Assembly: GCA_964362925.1 (NCBI GenBank)
Contig: CAYIGA010000011.1
Coordinates: 1 to 20,213, forward strand
Reading direction: 5' to 3'
Source: JANLIQ01 sp964362925
GTDB taxonomy: Bacteria; Patescibacteriota; UBA1384; 2-12-FULL-50-11
Length of the DNA stretch: 20,213 nt
Under the pieces are notes generated by a model that was not told the origin of the DNA, searched no databases, and saw nothing but the letters and a program-made list of their open reading frames with translations. Position 1 is the first letter of the stretch; every line of letters begins with the position of its first letter. Positions 14,107-20,213 of this stretch are shown here, one piece after another. The translations under genes and the position numbers were made by a program.

Positions 14107-14148
14107 GTCGGGCAATTTTGAGCAGAAGTCATCGGGGATTACATCGGC

Positions 14149-14193
14149 GCCGTTTACGCTCTAGCAATATGCTGGCGTAAACGGCCTTTTTTT
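14149..14193 (+). terminator. Rho-independent terminator of the orphan gene at 13630-14106
   Basis: GCCGTTTACGC (14149-14159) pairs with GCGTAAACGGC (14175-14185), an 11-bp perfect stem, followed by C and seven T (14187-14193). It is canonical and one-directional on the plus strand, 43 nt after the stop codon. Confidence 0.92.
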
Positions 14194-14288
14194 CGACCGA
14201 GCTGTAATTTTAGAATTGGCTTTTTGCCTACCATCGTGACTTAGCCCTTGGGCTTCTGGCGACGAATTTTTTGAAAACGATCGCTCGA

Positions 14289-15185
14289 TTAGGGATCGGC
14301 TTGACAGCGGTGGCCGGAGTTCGTCAGCGAACAGCGAATGCTTCCGTCTTGGTCGACCCGAAGAACGGGGATATTAAGAGTCTTCAAACGGTCAAGGATA
14401 GTCTGATGAGGATGGCCGTAACGGTTATTGCGGCCGGCCGAGATCACCGCGATTTTCGGCGTCACCGCTTCCAAAAATGGCAGGCTGGAGCTGGTAACCG
14501 AGCCGTGATGGCCGACTTTTAAGATATCGGCGTGTTTAACGATACCCCGAGCAAGCATATCCGCTTCATGCTCGTTTTCGGCGTCACCAGTCAGCAGAAC
14601 CGTTGTCTGGCCGTACTGCCAAAAAGTGACGAGGCTAGCGTCGTGGGGATTGTCCGGCGCTCGAGCGGCAAAACTTTCCAGTGGATAAAGGGCGATGCCG
14701 GTCAAGCCATTAAGGTTAAAAGTTTTACCGGCGGTTATATTCTCGGTTTTGATCTGTTTTTCAGCTACTAGCGCCTTAAACTTCCGGTAGGTTTGAGAGT
14801 CGTACTCGGCGCCGGAGATCCAAATAAGGTTAACTTTGTAATGCTCCAAAACGGCATTAACGCCCGATAGATGATCGGCGTGGTTGTGGCTGACGATGAC
14901 TAAATCAATCTCTTTGTCGGTCAGCGGCAGGGCTTTGGCCAGTTGAGACAATACTGAATTGTTCGGTCCGCCGTCGATCAAAATCTGCTGGCCGTCGTTG
15001 GTGTCAAACAAAATTGAATCGCCTTGGCCGACGTCGAAAATCCACAGCCGTAAACTACTATCGCGTTCGACGGCTTGAAATTGGGCGGCGCCGAAAGTAA
15101 TTAAGAGCAGGGCGACAACGGCGAAAACAAATTGAATTGCTTTGTTCTTCCCGAGGATACGGATGGAGCGATTGCTAGCTGGCAT
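14289..15185 (-). CDS. ComEC-type metallo-beta-lactamase-fold hydrolase, separate polypeptide
   Basis: 298 residues. A short basic N-terminus and one membrane helix (AIQFVFAVVALLLITFGAA) are followed by an extracytoplasmic MBL domain: LWIFDVGQGDSILF, ILIDGGPN, the metal-binding VSHNHADHLSG, VLLTGDAE and ILKVGHHGS. In many bacteria this domain is the C-terminus of ComEC, where it is proposed to degrade the non-transforming DNA strand. Here it is a separate gene whose ATG overlaps the end of the channel gene by 11 bp. Having its own membrane anchor suggests a genuine split rather than a recent frameshift. No residues of the HxHxDH motif are missing. Confidence 0.88.
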   Translation of the reverse strand: MPASNRSIRILGKNKAIQFVFAVVALLLITFGAAQFQAVERDSSLRLWIFDVGQGDSILFDTNDGQQILIDGGPNNSVLSQLAKALPLTDKEIDLVIVSHNHADHLSGVNAVLEHYKVNLIWISGAEYDSQTYRKFKALVAEKQIKTENITAGKTFNLNGLTGIALYPLESFAARAPDNPHDASLVTFWQYGQTTVLLTGDAENEHEADMLARGIVKHADILKVGHHGSVTSSSLPFLEAVTPKIAVISAGRNNRYGHPHQTILDRLKTLNIPVLRVDQDGSIRCSLTNSGHRCQADP

Positions 15186-16392
15186 CTTCTTCGGTAGCTA
15201 ATCGGTCAAACAGATCGTATTGTAGCGGGCGAGTGACGTTCAGCCACTCCAGCCCGCCGACGATAATTACCATTAACCCAGCGATAACTAACGGTGGCAG
15301 GGTCAGATTGGTTGAAGCCAATTGCCACGAAGCCAACTTTTCGCTAACAATAACTACCCAAGTCAAGAGCGGCCAGCTGGCCAAGATAATTGTCTGGCCG
15401 ATAACAGGAATAATCATCAAGGCCACACTGATAATGCCGATCGCCATCACTAGCGGAATGAGCGGCAGAACCAAGATATTGGACAAGGGTGAGACGACCG
15501 ATAGTCGCTCAAAGTGGCCGATAATTAGCGGCGTCGTCAGCAAAATCGCCGCCAGCGTTTCCGATAGAACGTGTCGCAAAATGACCGGCAGTTTGGTTCG
15601 TCCGAGTATTCGATCGATGTACGGCGAGAGCCGGATCAGTCCATAAGTGGCGGCGACGGAGAGTTGAAAACCGACGTCAAAGACAATTTTTGGCTCAAAC
15701 ATGACTAGCACCGCGGCGGCGAAAATTAAAATGTTGACAGCCCGGCTCGGCCGGCCAAGATATTTAGCCAAAATTACTGTTAAGGCCATCGTCGCCGCCC
15801 GCAAAATCGAGGCTGGAGCGCCGGTAATAATCACAAACAGCCCAATTAGAGCCGCTGAAAGCCAGAGCGCCTGACGGCCAATTAAGGGCCAAAAAAAACT
15901 TACGGTGTTGGCGGTCAGAATCGTCAAGTTATAGCCGGAGACGGCGATGATATGAGTCAACCCGACAGCGCGAAAAGTATCGATCAAATCTTTATCAAGC
16001 TTAATTCGATTGCCGAGCAGTATCCCCGACATCAGCGAGCCGTGCGGCTCGGGCAAAGCCAGAGAAATTTTATCAACGATCAGATCGCGTAGATGCCCCA
16101 GGGAGTCGGCCAACTGACCGATAATTGTCAAATTCAGCCAAACTTCGCCAGCAGTGACTTGCCATAAAAATACCCCGAAAGTCAGGCCAAAAAGAGTAAG
16201 GGCAATTGTTTCGATCGGCTCGACTTGGCCACTCAAGCCGACTACGAGCCAAATAGTGGCGATCCAGCCGATTAGTAAGCGATCAACTTCGATATATGAA
16301 CCGATGACGGCTCCCCCAATAACAGCTAGGCAAGTGATGGCAAATTTTCGCGACGGCGTCGGCTCCATGGTCGCAAGGTAGCCTAAATTCAA
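15175..16392 (-). CDS. comEC: ComEC/Rec2-type competence channel, membrane half
   Basis: About 405 residues from TTG at 16392, or 397 from ATG at 16368; neither has a clear Shine-Dalgarno. The sequence is a multi-pass membrane protein with the Competence-domain signature LPEPHGSLMSGILLGNRIKL, FRAVGLTHIIAVSGYNLTI and ASILRAATMALTVILAKYLG, then VFDVGFQLSVAATYGLI. ComEC carries single-stranded DNA across the cytoplasmic membrane during transformation. The N-terminal OB-like region is shortened and the C-terminal MBL domain is encoded by the next, overlapping gene. It is divergent from grpE with a 40-nt gap that contains a short palindrome. Confidence 0.92.
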   Translation of the reverse strand: MNLGYLATMEPTPSRKFAITCLAVIGGAVIGSYIEVDRLLIGWIATIWLVVGLSGQVEPIETIALTLFGLTFGVFLWQVTAGEVWLNLTIIGQLADSLGHLRDLIVDKISLALPEPHGSLMSGILLGNRIKLDKDLIDTFRAVGLTHIIAVSGYNLTILTANTVSFFWPLIGRQALWLSAALIGLFVIITGAPASILRAATMALTVILAKYLGRPSRAVNILIFAAAVLVMFEPKIVFDVGFQLSVAATYGLIRLSPYIDRILGRTKLPVILRHVLSETLAAILLTTPLIIGHFERLSVVSPLSNILVLPLIPLVMAIGIISVALMIIPVIGQTIILASWPLLTWVVIVSEKLASWQLASTNLTLPPLVIAGLMVIIVGGLEWLNVTRPLQYDLFDRLATEEDAS

Positions 16393-16394
16393 CC

Positions 16395-16423
16395 TAGACG
16401 CAAAACGAGTTTAACGGTAAACT
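16395..16423 (+). promoter_or_regulatory. Candidate grpE promoter with a 6-4-6 palindrome over the -10
   Basis: TAGACG (16395-16400) and TAAACT (16418-16423) are 17 nt apart. The -10 box is the right arm of a perfect palindrome AGTTTA-ACGG-TAAACT (16408-16423). A start near 16430 would leave only about 3 nt before the grpE ATG. The hexamers are imperfect, so this is tentative. Confidence 0.35.
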
Positions 16424-16432
16424 GGTGTCAAT

Positions 16433-16966
16433 ATGATGAAGAAAAATCCCAAATCCCCAATCCCAATTCCCAAAAATAAGGGAAAGATCGATTTAGAGCG
16501 TCAGCTAGATCGCGAACATGAGACCAAGCTCCGCCTAGCGGCCGAGTACGCTAATTTCCAAAAAAGGGTTGAGGCCGAAAAAGAAGTGTTGAAACATCAT
16601 GCCAGTCGAGACTTGCTCAAAAAACTTTTTCCCATTTTTGATAATTTTTACCGAGCCAGTACTCACGCGCCGGAGGTTGGCTTAGAAGATTTACCCACTT
16701 TAACCGAAGAAGACTATAAAAAGATTTTTAACTATTTTTCGGGATTGCGTTTAATTGAAAAACAACTCGAACAAGTTTTGGGAGAAGCCGGACTAAAGCG
16801 TATTCCAACCGCCGGAGCGCCGTTTGACCACAATCTTCACGAAGCCATCTCTCACGAACCATCGGTTGAAGTGGCGACTAATCATATTATCGCCGAAGTC
16901 GAAACTGGTTGGATGATCGACAACCAAGTCATTAGACCGGCGAAGGTTCGGGTTTCCAAGGGTTAG
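16433..16966 (+). CDS. grpE: GrpE nucleotide exchange factor
   Basis: 177 residues. An N-terminal lysine/proline-rich stretch is followed by the long dimerising coiled coil (LAAEYANFQKRVEAEKEVLK), the head segment LLKKLFPIFDNFYRA, and the C-terminal beta-domain with PTAGAPFDHNLHEAIS and GWMIDNQVIRPAKVRVSKG. GrpE releases ADP from DnaK. The first dozen codons (NPKSPIPIPKNKG) are made of CCCAAATCCCC-like A/C-rich sequence of the kind seen in the intergenic element near 11450. No Shine-Dalgarno precedes the paired ATGs, so the start is uncertain or the message is nearly leaderless. dnaK follows after two inserted orphan genes. Confidence 0.93.
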   Translation: MMKKNPKSPIPIPKNKGKIDLERQLDREHETKLRLAAEYANFQKRVEAEKEVLKHHASRDLLKKLFPIFDNFYRASTHAPEVGLEDLPTLTEEDYKKIFNYFSGLRLIEKQLEQVLGEAGLKRIPTAGAPFDHNLHEAISHEPSVEVATNHIIAEVETGWMIDNQVIRPAKVRVSKG

Positions 16967-17505
16967 GGCTTAAGGTCTTTAACGGTTAGACCGGTTTGTT
17001 TGAGAACTGCCGCTAAGGTACCTATTAGTAATAGGTTTATTGTGAATGGCCAAAACTGTCCGGCGTCCGTCGAGTCCTCCTGAAACTCGGCATATGCCTC
17101 GAGGATTAGGTGGGCAAACTCTTCGGCGTCTCGTCGGCCATCTTCAATCCTCTTGACTCCGCCCAGTCCGTTGACGAAGGGCCGTGTTAGTTCTTGAAAA
17201 TCCCTGTCAGCCCATTCTCGAGCCGCTCCCGACTGCGAAAACTGTCTAACGACAGAATCGAAAAAGTTGACTAAGGCGGGACCGATTTTTGGAAAATTCG
17301 GTAATTCTCGCCTCGTCTCCCGAGAAAAGAGGACATCCAGGGTGACATCCCTGCCTAAGTGGCGAGCGATAGCGGCGCATAATCGCGTCGCCCTTGCCCC
17401 GTTCTCGGCGTCCATAGAGTAGGCCAACCTGATGAATCCTTCGATCGCTGGCGTCTGACCGATACGAATGGCCATCGGGTCAAATCGAGTCGGTTGAATT
17501 GGCAA
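16963..17505 (-). CDS. Orphan hypothetical protein between grpE and dnaK
   Basis: 180 residues from a TTG at 17505. This start has GGAGG six bases upstream; the ATG at 17526 has no Shine-Dalgarno and falls at the predicted transcription start. The product begins MPIQPTRFDPMAIRIGQ, is mostly helical and charged (RETRRELPNFPKIGPALVNF; DGRRDAEEFAHLILEAYAEF), and ends with a hydrophobic segment PFTINLLLIGTLAAVL and LKQTGLTVKDLKP, possibly a single C-terminal membrane anchor. Family not recognised. It converges on grpE, with the two stop codons overlapping by 4 bp, and is divergent from the 81-aa gene at 17659. Confidence 0.7.
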   Translation of the reverse strand: MPIQPTRFDPMAIRIGQTPAIEGFIRLAYSMDAENGARATRLCAAIARHLGRDVTLDVLFSRETRRELPNFPKIGPALVNFFDSVVRQFSQSGAAREWADRDFQELTRPFVNGLGGVKRIEDGRRDAEEFAHLILEAYAEFQEDSTDAGQFWPFTINLLLIGTLAAVLKQTGLTVKDLKP

Positions 17506-17531
17506 TGTCCACCTCCAAGTATTCATCAGTG

Positions 17532-17560
17532 ATTTTAGCCAATCATCTTTTGTAAGTCAA
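17532..17560 (-). promoter_or_regulatory. Sigma-70-type promoter of the orphan gene at 16963-17505
   Basis: On the minus strand TTGACT (17560-17555) and TAAAAT (17537-17532) are exactly 17 nt apart, near-consensus. The predicted start near 17525 makes the TTG at 17505 the first usable initiation codon with a Shine-Dalgarno. Confidence 0.7.
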
Positions 17561-17595
17561 TCATCCGAACATCAATTTCTTGCTTGCCAATTTAG

Positions 17596-17624
17596 TTAGC
17601 CCTCGGTGCCCAAGGGTGTAGAAT
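17596..17624 (+). promoter_or_regulatory. Weak candidate promoter of the 81-aa gene
   Basis: TAGAAT (17619-17624) is a good -10 box, preceded at 17 nt by the poor -35 TTAGCC. A start near 17631 would give a leader of about 28 nt. It lies back-to-back with the promoter at 17532-17560. Confidence 0.35.
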
Positions 17625-17658
17625 TACAGTAGTTAGAACCTCGCCCCACAGGAGTGAT

Positions 17659-17904
17659 ATGAGCAAAGAATCTCTTCTTGAAAAGGATTTTATCCGTGCC
17701 TTTCGGCAGGCGTCAGCCGAGTTCTCGGAATCAAGTATCTGGCGGAGCGCTCGGGAGAGCTACTTGCCGTCGCTAAACGGCCGGAGGTCACCTCGAGAAA
17801 TTGCCAAGTTGCTTTCTAGCTTTGCCGCCGAACATCCCTATGTTTGCCAAAAACTGCCAACTGTTTACCGGTTAGCGGAAGAAGTTCTAGCCGCCGATCA
17901 GTGA
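17659..17904 (+). CDS. Orphan helical protein, 81 aa
   Basis: The ATG is preceded by AGGAG at four bases. The product starts MSKESLLEKDFIRAFRQASA and is an all-helical charged sequence with SESSIWRSARESYLPS, RRSPREIAKLLSSFAAEHPY and a C-terminal VYRLAEEVLAADQ. There is no membrane helix and one cysteine. The family is not recognised; a small helical bundle or adaptor is possible. It lies between grpE and dnaK with its own candidate promoter and a hairpin over its stop codon, so it appears to be transcribed separately from dnaK. Confidence 0.68.
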   Translation: MSKESLLEKDFIRAFRQASAEFSESSIWRSARESYLPSLNGRRSPREIAKLLSSFAAEHPYVCQKLPTVYRLAEEVLAADQ

Positions 17905-17919
17905 TTGGCGGCTAATTTT
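17888..17919 (+). terminator. Probable terminator overlapping the stop of the 81-aa gene
   Basis: TAGCCGCC (17888-17895) pairs with GGCGGCTA (17907-17914), and the inner ATC/GAT extends the stem to about 12 bp with one G-T pair. It is followed by ATTTTAA, a short U-run. The hairpin contains the TGA stop codon. Moderate strength only. Confidence 0.55.
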
Positions 17920-17953
17920 AACCGCGAAAGTACAGGGTATCGGCCTCAAGCCC

Positions 17954-17982
17954 TTGACAAAATGTAAAGGACGCTTTACATT
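17954..17982 (+). promoter_or_regulatory. dnaK promoter with an embedded 9-4-9 palindromic operator
   Basis: A perfect TTGACA (17954-17959) and TACATT (17977-17982) are 17 nt apart. The spacer and -10 box are covered by a perfect inverted repeat, arms AATGTAAAG (17961-17969) and CTTTACATT (17974-17982), separated by GACG. This is the expected place for a repressor site. It does not match the CIRCE element of HrcA (TTAGCACTC-N9-GAGTGCTAA) nor the HspR inverted repeat. Confidence 0.75.
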
Positions 17983-17989
17983 AAACTTA

Positions 17990-18091
17990 ATGAATAAAAT
18001 AATTGGAATTGATTTGTCGCTTCGCTCGCTTCTCGCTAAAGCTCGCAGTAGGAACTACTATTTAACCAAGGAGAATAAATGTCGAAGATAA
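17990..18091 (+). CDS. Upstream ORF mimicking the DnaK N-terminus, overlapping dnaK out of frame
   Basis: ATG at 17990 opens a 33-codon frame that begins MNKIIGIDL, the same as the start of DnaK (MSKIIGIDL) except residue 2. It then runs through SLRSLLAKARSRNYYLTKEN and stops at TAA 18089-18091, ten bases inside dnaK. The nine shared codons differ from those of dnaK at most third positions, so this is not a recent copy. The ATG lies at the predicted transcription start of the dnaK promoter, and no Shine-Dalgarno precedes it. It may be a relic of an older dnaK start displaced by an insertion, or a leader ORF affecting dnaK translation. Confidence 0.55.
   Translation: MNKIIGIDLSLRSLLAKARSRNYYLTKENKCRR
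18017..18052. repeat. Repeat-like insert between the two DnaK starts
   Basis: The stretch directly after the upstream MNKIIGIDL codons is made of CGCTTCGCTCGCTT and CTCGCTAAAGCTCGCAG. It shares the 11-mer TAAAGCTCGCA with the reverse complement of the repeats at 1-238. It is probably a dispersed-repeat fragment; the borders are approximate. Confidence 0.4.
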
Positions 18092-20019
18092 TCGGAATCG
18101 ATCTCGGTACAACTAACTCGGCTGTCGCCGTTGTTGAAGGCGGCAAAGCGAAAATGATCCCGACCGCTGAAGGCGGTAACTTAGTGCCGTCCATTGTCGC
18201 GGTCAATAAAAAAGGCGAACGATTGGTTGGCCAGTTGGCCAAGCGCCAAGCCGTCACCAACCCCGAAAACACCGTTTACTCGGTTAAGCGCCTGATGGGT
18301 CGCAAATTCGAGGACGAAGAAGTCCAGCGCGATCTCAAACTGATGCCCTACAAAATTGTTAAAGCCAATGGGGGCGTCAAAGTCAAAATAAGCGACCAAG
18401 ATTACAGCCCCCAAGAGGTCTCGGCAATGATTTTGTCAAAAATCAAAGCGGACGCCGAAAGCTATCTCGGCGAAAAAGTTGACGGCGCCGTTATTACCGT
18501 CCCGGCCTACTTCAACGACTCCCAGCGCCAAGCGACCAAAGACGCTGGCACCATCGCCGGCTTGGAAGTCAAAAATATCATCAACGAACCAACCGCCGCC
18601 GCGCTGGCTTACGGCGTTGACAAAGACGAAAAGAAAGATCAAAAAGTGGCCGTTTACGACTTTGGCGGCGGCACCTTCGACATCACCATTATCGAAATTG
18701 GCTCCTCGGATGGCGAAGCAACCTTCGAGGTTCTCTCCACTGGCGGCGATACTCACCTTGGCGGTGACGATCTCGACCTGAAAATAATGGACTGGATCGT
18801 CGCTGAATTCAAAACTCGCGAGAATGCCGATTTAACCGGTGACGCCATGGCGATGCAGAGGGTCAAAGAAGCGGCCGAAAAAGCCAAAATCGAGCTCTCC
18901 CAAACCCAGGAGGCCGAGATCAATTTGCCATTTATAACCGCTGACGCCGACGGGCCAAAAAACCTTCATATGTCTTTATCGCGCGCCAAACTGGAAAGTT
19001 TGGTCGGCGATCTGGTTAAAAAAACCGCTGGGATTTGCCAAGCCGCTCTCAAAGACGCCAAGCTGACCAAGACCGACATCGCCGAGGTTATTCTTGTCGG
19101 TGGCATGACCCGCATGCCCTTAATTCAGCAATTAGTCAAAGACGCTTTCGGTCGTGATCCAAGCAAAGGCGTTAACCCCGACGAAGCCGTCGCTCTGGGC
19201 GCGGCGATCAAAGGTGGGGTTCTCTCTGGCGAAGTCAAAGATATTCTCTTGCTTGATGTCACCCCGCTGACGCTGGGCCTGGAAACGCTCGGTGGCGTGG
19301 CGACGCCGTTAATTGAGCGCAATACCACTATCCCAGCGAGTAAAACCGAGACATTTTCCACCGCCAGCGACAATCAGCCATCAGTCGAAATTCATGTTTT
19401 GCAAGGCGAACGGCCGATGGCTAGCGACAACCGGACGCTGGGCAAATTTCATCTCGACGGCATTCCGCCGGCTCCCCGCGGCGTACCCCAAGTGGAAGTG
19501 ACTTTTGATATCGACGCTAACGGTATTCTTAATGTTAAAGCCAAGGACAAAGCCACTTCCAAAGAACAGCACATCACTATCACTGCCTCGAGCGGCCTGT
19601 CCAAAGAAGAGATTGAGAAGATGAAAGCCGAGGCCGAGAAACACGCTACCGAAGACGCTAAGAAAAAAGAGTTGGTCGAAGAGCGCAATATGGCCGAAAA
19701 TCTAGTCCATATGGCCGAAAAAACCTTGAAAGACGCTGGCGATAAGGTTAAGCCCGATGACAAACGCGAAGTCGAAGACGCCGTCACCGCCGTCAAAGGC
19801 GTCCTCCACGGCGAAGACAAAGATAAAATCAAAACCGAAGCGGAGAAATTAAGCACCGCCCTCCAAAAAGTCGGCTCGGCGATGTACGAGGACAAAAAGG
19901 ACGAGCCGGCCTCGGCAGATGCCCCGGCCGAAACGAAACCCGACGGCGACCAGCCATCGGGAGACAAACAATATACCGACGAAAAGCCGGAAGCAGACAG
20001 GTCGGAAGAAGTCAAGTAA
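18079..20019 (+). CDS. dnaK: Chaperone DnaK (Hsp70)
   Basis: 646 residues, full length. The ATPase domain has the phosphate-1 loop IIGIDLGTTNSAVAVVEGG, VITVPAYFNDSQRQATKDAG, INEPTAAALAYGVD, VYDFGGGTFDITIIEIG and ILVGGMTRMPLIQQLV; the interdomain linker is DILLLDVTPLTLGLETLGG (about 390-408); the substrate domain follows with ERNTTIPASKTETF, then a charged helical lid and a disordered acidic tail ending EEVK. DnaK binds exposed hydrophobic segments under control of DnaJ and GrpE. AAGGAG lies six bases before the ATG. The leader carries an upstream ORF that overlaps the start codon. grpE is separated from it by two orphan genes; no dnaJ is visible before the window ends. Confidence 0.98.
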   Translation: MSKIIGIDLGTTNSAVAVVEGGKAKMIPTAEGGNLVPSIVAVNKKGERLVGQLAKRQAVTNPENTVYSVKRLMGRKFEDEEVQRDLKLMPYKIVKANGGVKVKISDQDYSPQEVSAMILSKIKADAESYLGEKVDGAVITVPAYFNDSQRQATKDAGTIAGLEVKNIINEPTAAALAYGVDKDEKKDQKVAVYDFGGGTFDITIIEIGSSDGEATFEVLSTGGDTHLGGDDLDLKIMDWIVAEFKTRENADLTGDAMAMQRVKEAAEKAKIELSQTQEAEINLPFITADADGPKNLHMSLSRAKLESLVGDLVKKTAGICQAALKDAKLTKTDIAEVILVGGMTRMPLIQQLVKDAFGRDPSKGVNPDEAVALGAAIKGGVLSGEVKDILLLDVTPLTLGLETLGGVATPLIERNTTIPASKTETFSTASDNQPSVEIHVLQGERPMASDNRTLGKFHLDGIPPAPRGVPQVEVTFDIDANGILNVKAKDKATSKEQHITITASSGLSKEEIEKMKAEAEKHATEDAKKKELVEERNMAENLVHMAEKTLKDAGDKVKPDDKREVEDAVTAVKGVLHGEDKDKIKTEAEKLSTALQKVGSAMYEDKKDEPASADAPAETKPDGDQPSGDKQYTDEKPEADRSEEVK

Positions 20020-20213
20020 GAAGGCTAAGCCAAATTCGGGGATTTTGTATTCGCGATTGGCACCTAGTGCGAAAGGCGCTAAGTAGTTATCCTAAGCTCT
20101 GGCGGTTTGACGATAGCGGTTGTCGCCATTTCTGGGTTCTTATGGGGCGCTGGAAGGTAAAATTTTACTCTATTCGATCGAGGCCTTTATTTTTGCTTTA
20201 TCACGATCCCAAG
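20020..20213. other. dnaK downstream region, no supported gene
   Basis: There is no clear intrinsic terminator after dnaK. A 12-bp A/T palindrome GTAAAATTTTAC lies at 20157-20168. An ATG at 20142 opens a plus-strand frame (MGRWKVKFYSIRSRP) that runs off the window; it has no Shine-Dalgarno and cannot be judged. Confidence 0.5.

Noticed and set aside
14194..14288. Small RNA or tRNA in the gap after the plus-strand terminator
   Set aside because: Only tiny stems (AGCCC/GGGCT, GGC/GCC) were found, with no promoter and no cloverleaf.
17954..17982. CIRCE element for HrcA
   Set aside because: The arms AATGTAAAG/CTTTACATT with a 4-nt spacer do not match TTAGCACTC-N9-GAGTGCTAA.
19449..20015. 188-residue antisense ORF over dnaK
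   Set aside because: Long serine/leucine-rich antisense frames are typical shadows of a charged, codon-biased gene; there are no signals of its own.

Overview
The window looks like a chromosomal segment of a small-genome bacterium, most likely Patescibacteria (Candidate Phyla Radiation). That placement is inferred from gene style: tightly overlapping genes, a ComEC split into membrane and nuclease-like halves, a lone RecG-ComEA pair, orphan proteins between housekeeping genes, and A/C-rich intergenic palindromes. UGA is used as a stop (for example in galT), so the code is the standard bacterial one.

Layout. 1-370: a repeat cluster whose hairpin stems vary while still pairing, and a 36-codon gene stump. 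367-809: a hicBA toxin-antitoxin locus with an intact antitoxin and a frameshifted toxin. 909-993: tRNA-Leu(UAG). 1058-3551: comEA and recG on the minus strand. 3578-3754: an unlisted small membrane protein on the plus strand. 3741-10377: a minus-strand glycan locus read in the order GT4 glycosyltransferase, predicted alpha/alpha-barrel sugar-processing protein, APH-fold kinase, Gfo/Idh/MocA oxidoreductase, GH94 phosphorylase. The first four overlap by 11-17 bp; a consensus-like promoter overlaps the end of galT. GH94 appears to begin at an AUC codon behind a perfect AGGAGG. 10428-11423: galT. 11695-13461: ruvC and yebC, separated by an orphan gene with its own promoter and terminator. 13533-14193: a second promoter-orphan-terminator unit on the plus strand. 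14289-16392: split comEC. 16433-20019: grpE and dnaK, separated by two divergent orphan genes.

How the parts fit. comEA, comEC, the comEC-type metallo-hydrolase, recG and ruvC point to DNA uptake and recombination/repair. In the glycan locus a GH94 phosphorylase would release a sugar 1-phosphate, GalT handles hexose 1-phosphates and nucleotide sugars, and the GT4 enzyme would use a nucleotide sugar, so synthesis and phosphorolysis of one small glycan is a reasonable but unproven reading.

The most unusual points are: an out-of-frame 33-codon upstream ORF before dnaK that starts like DnaK itself (MNKIIGIDL); a perfect 9-4-9 palindrome over the dnaK promoter that is not CIRCE; the AUC start of GH94; the decayed hicA, which also lacks its catalytic His; and single-gene transcription units wedged between conserved neighbours.
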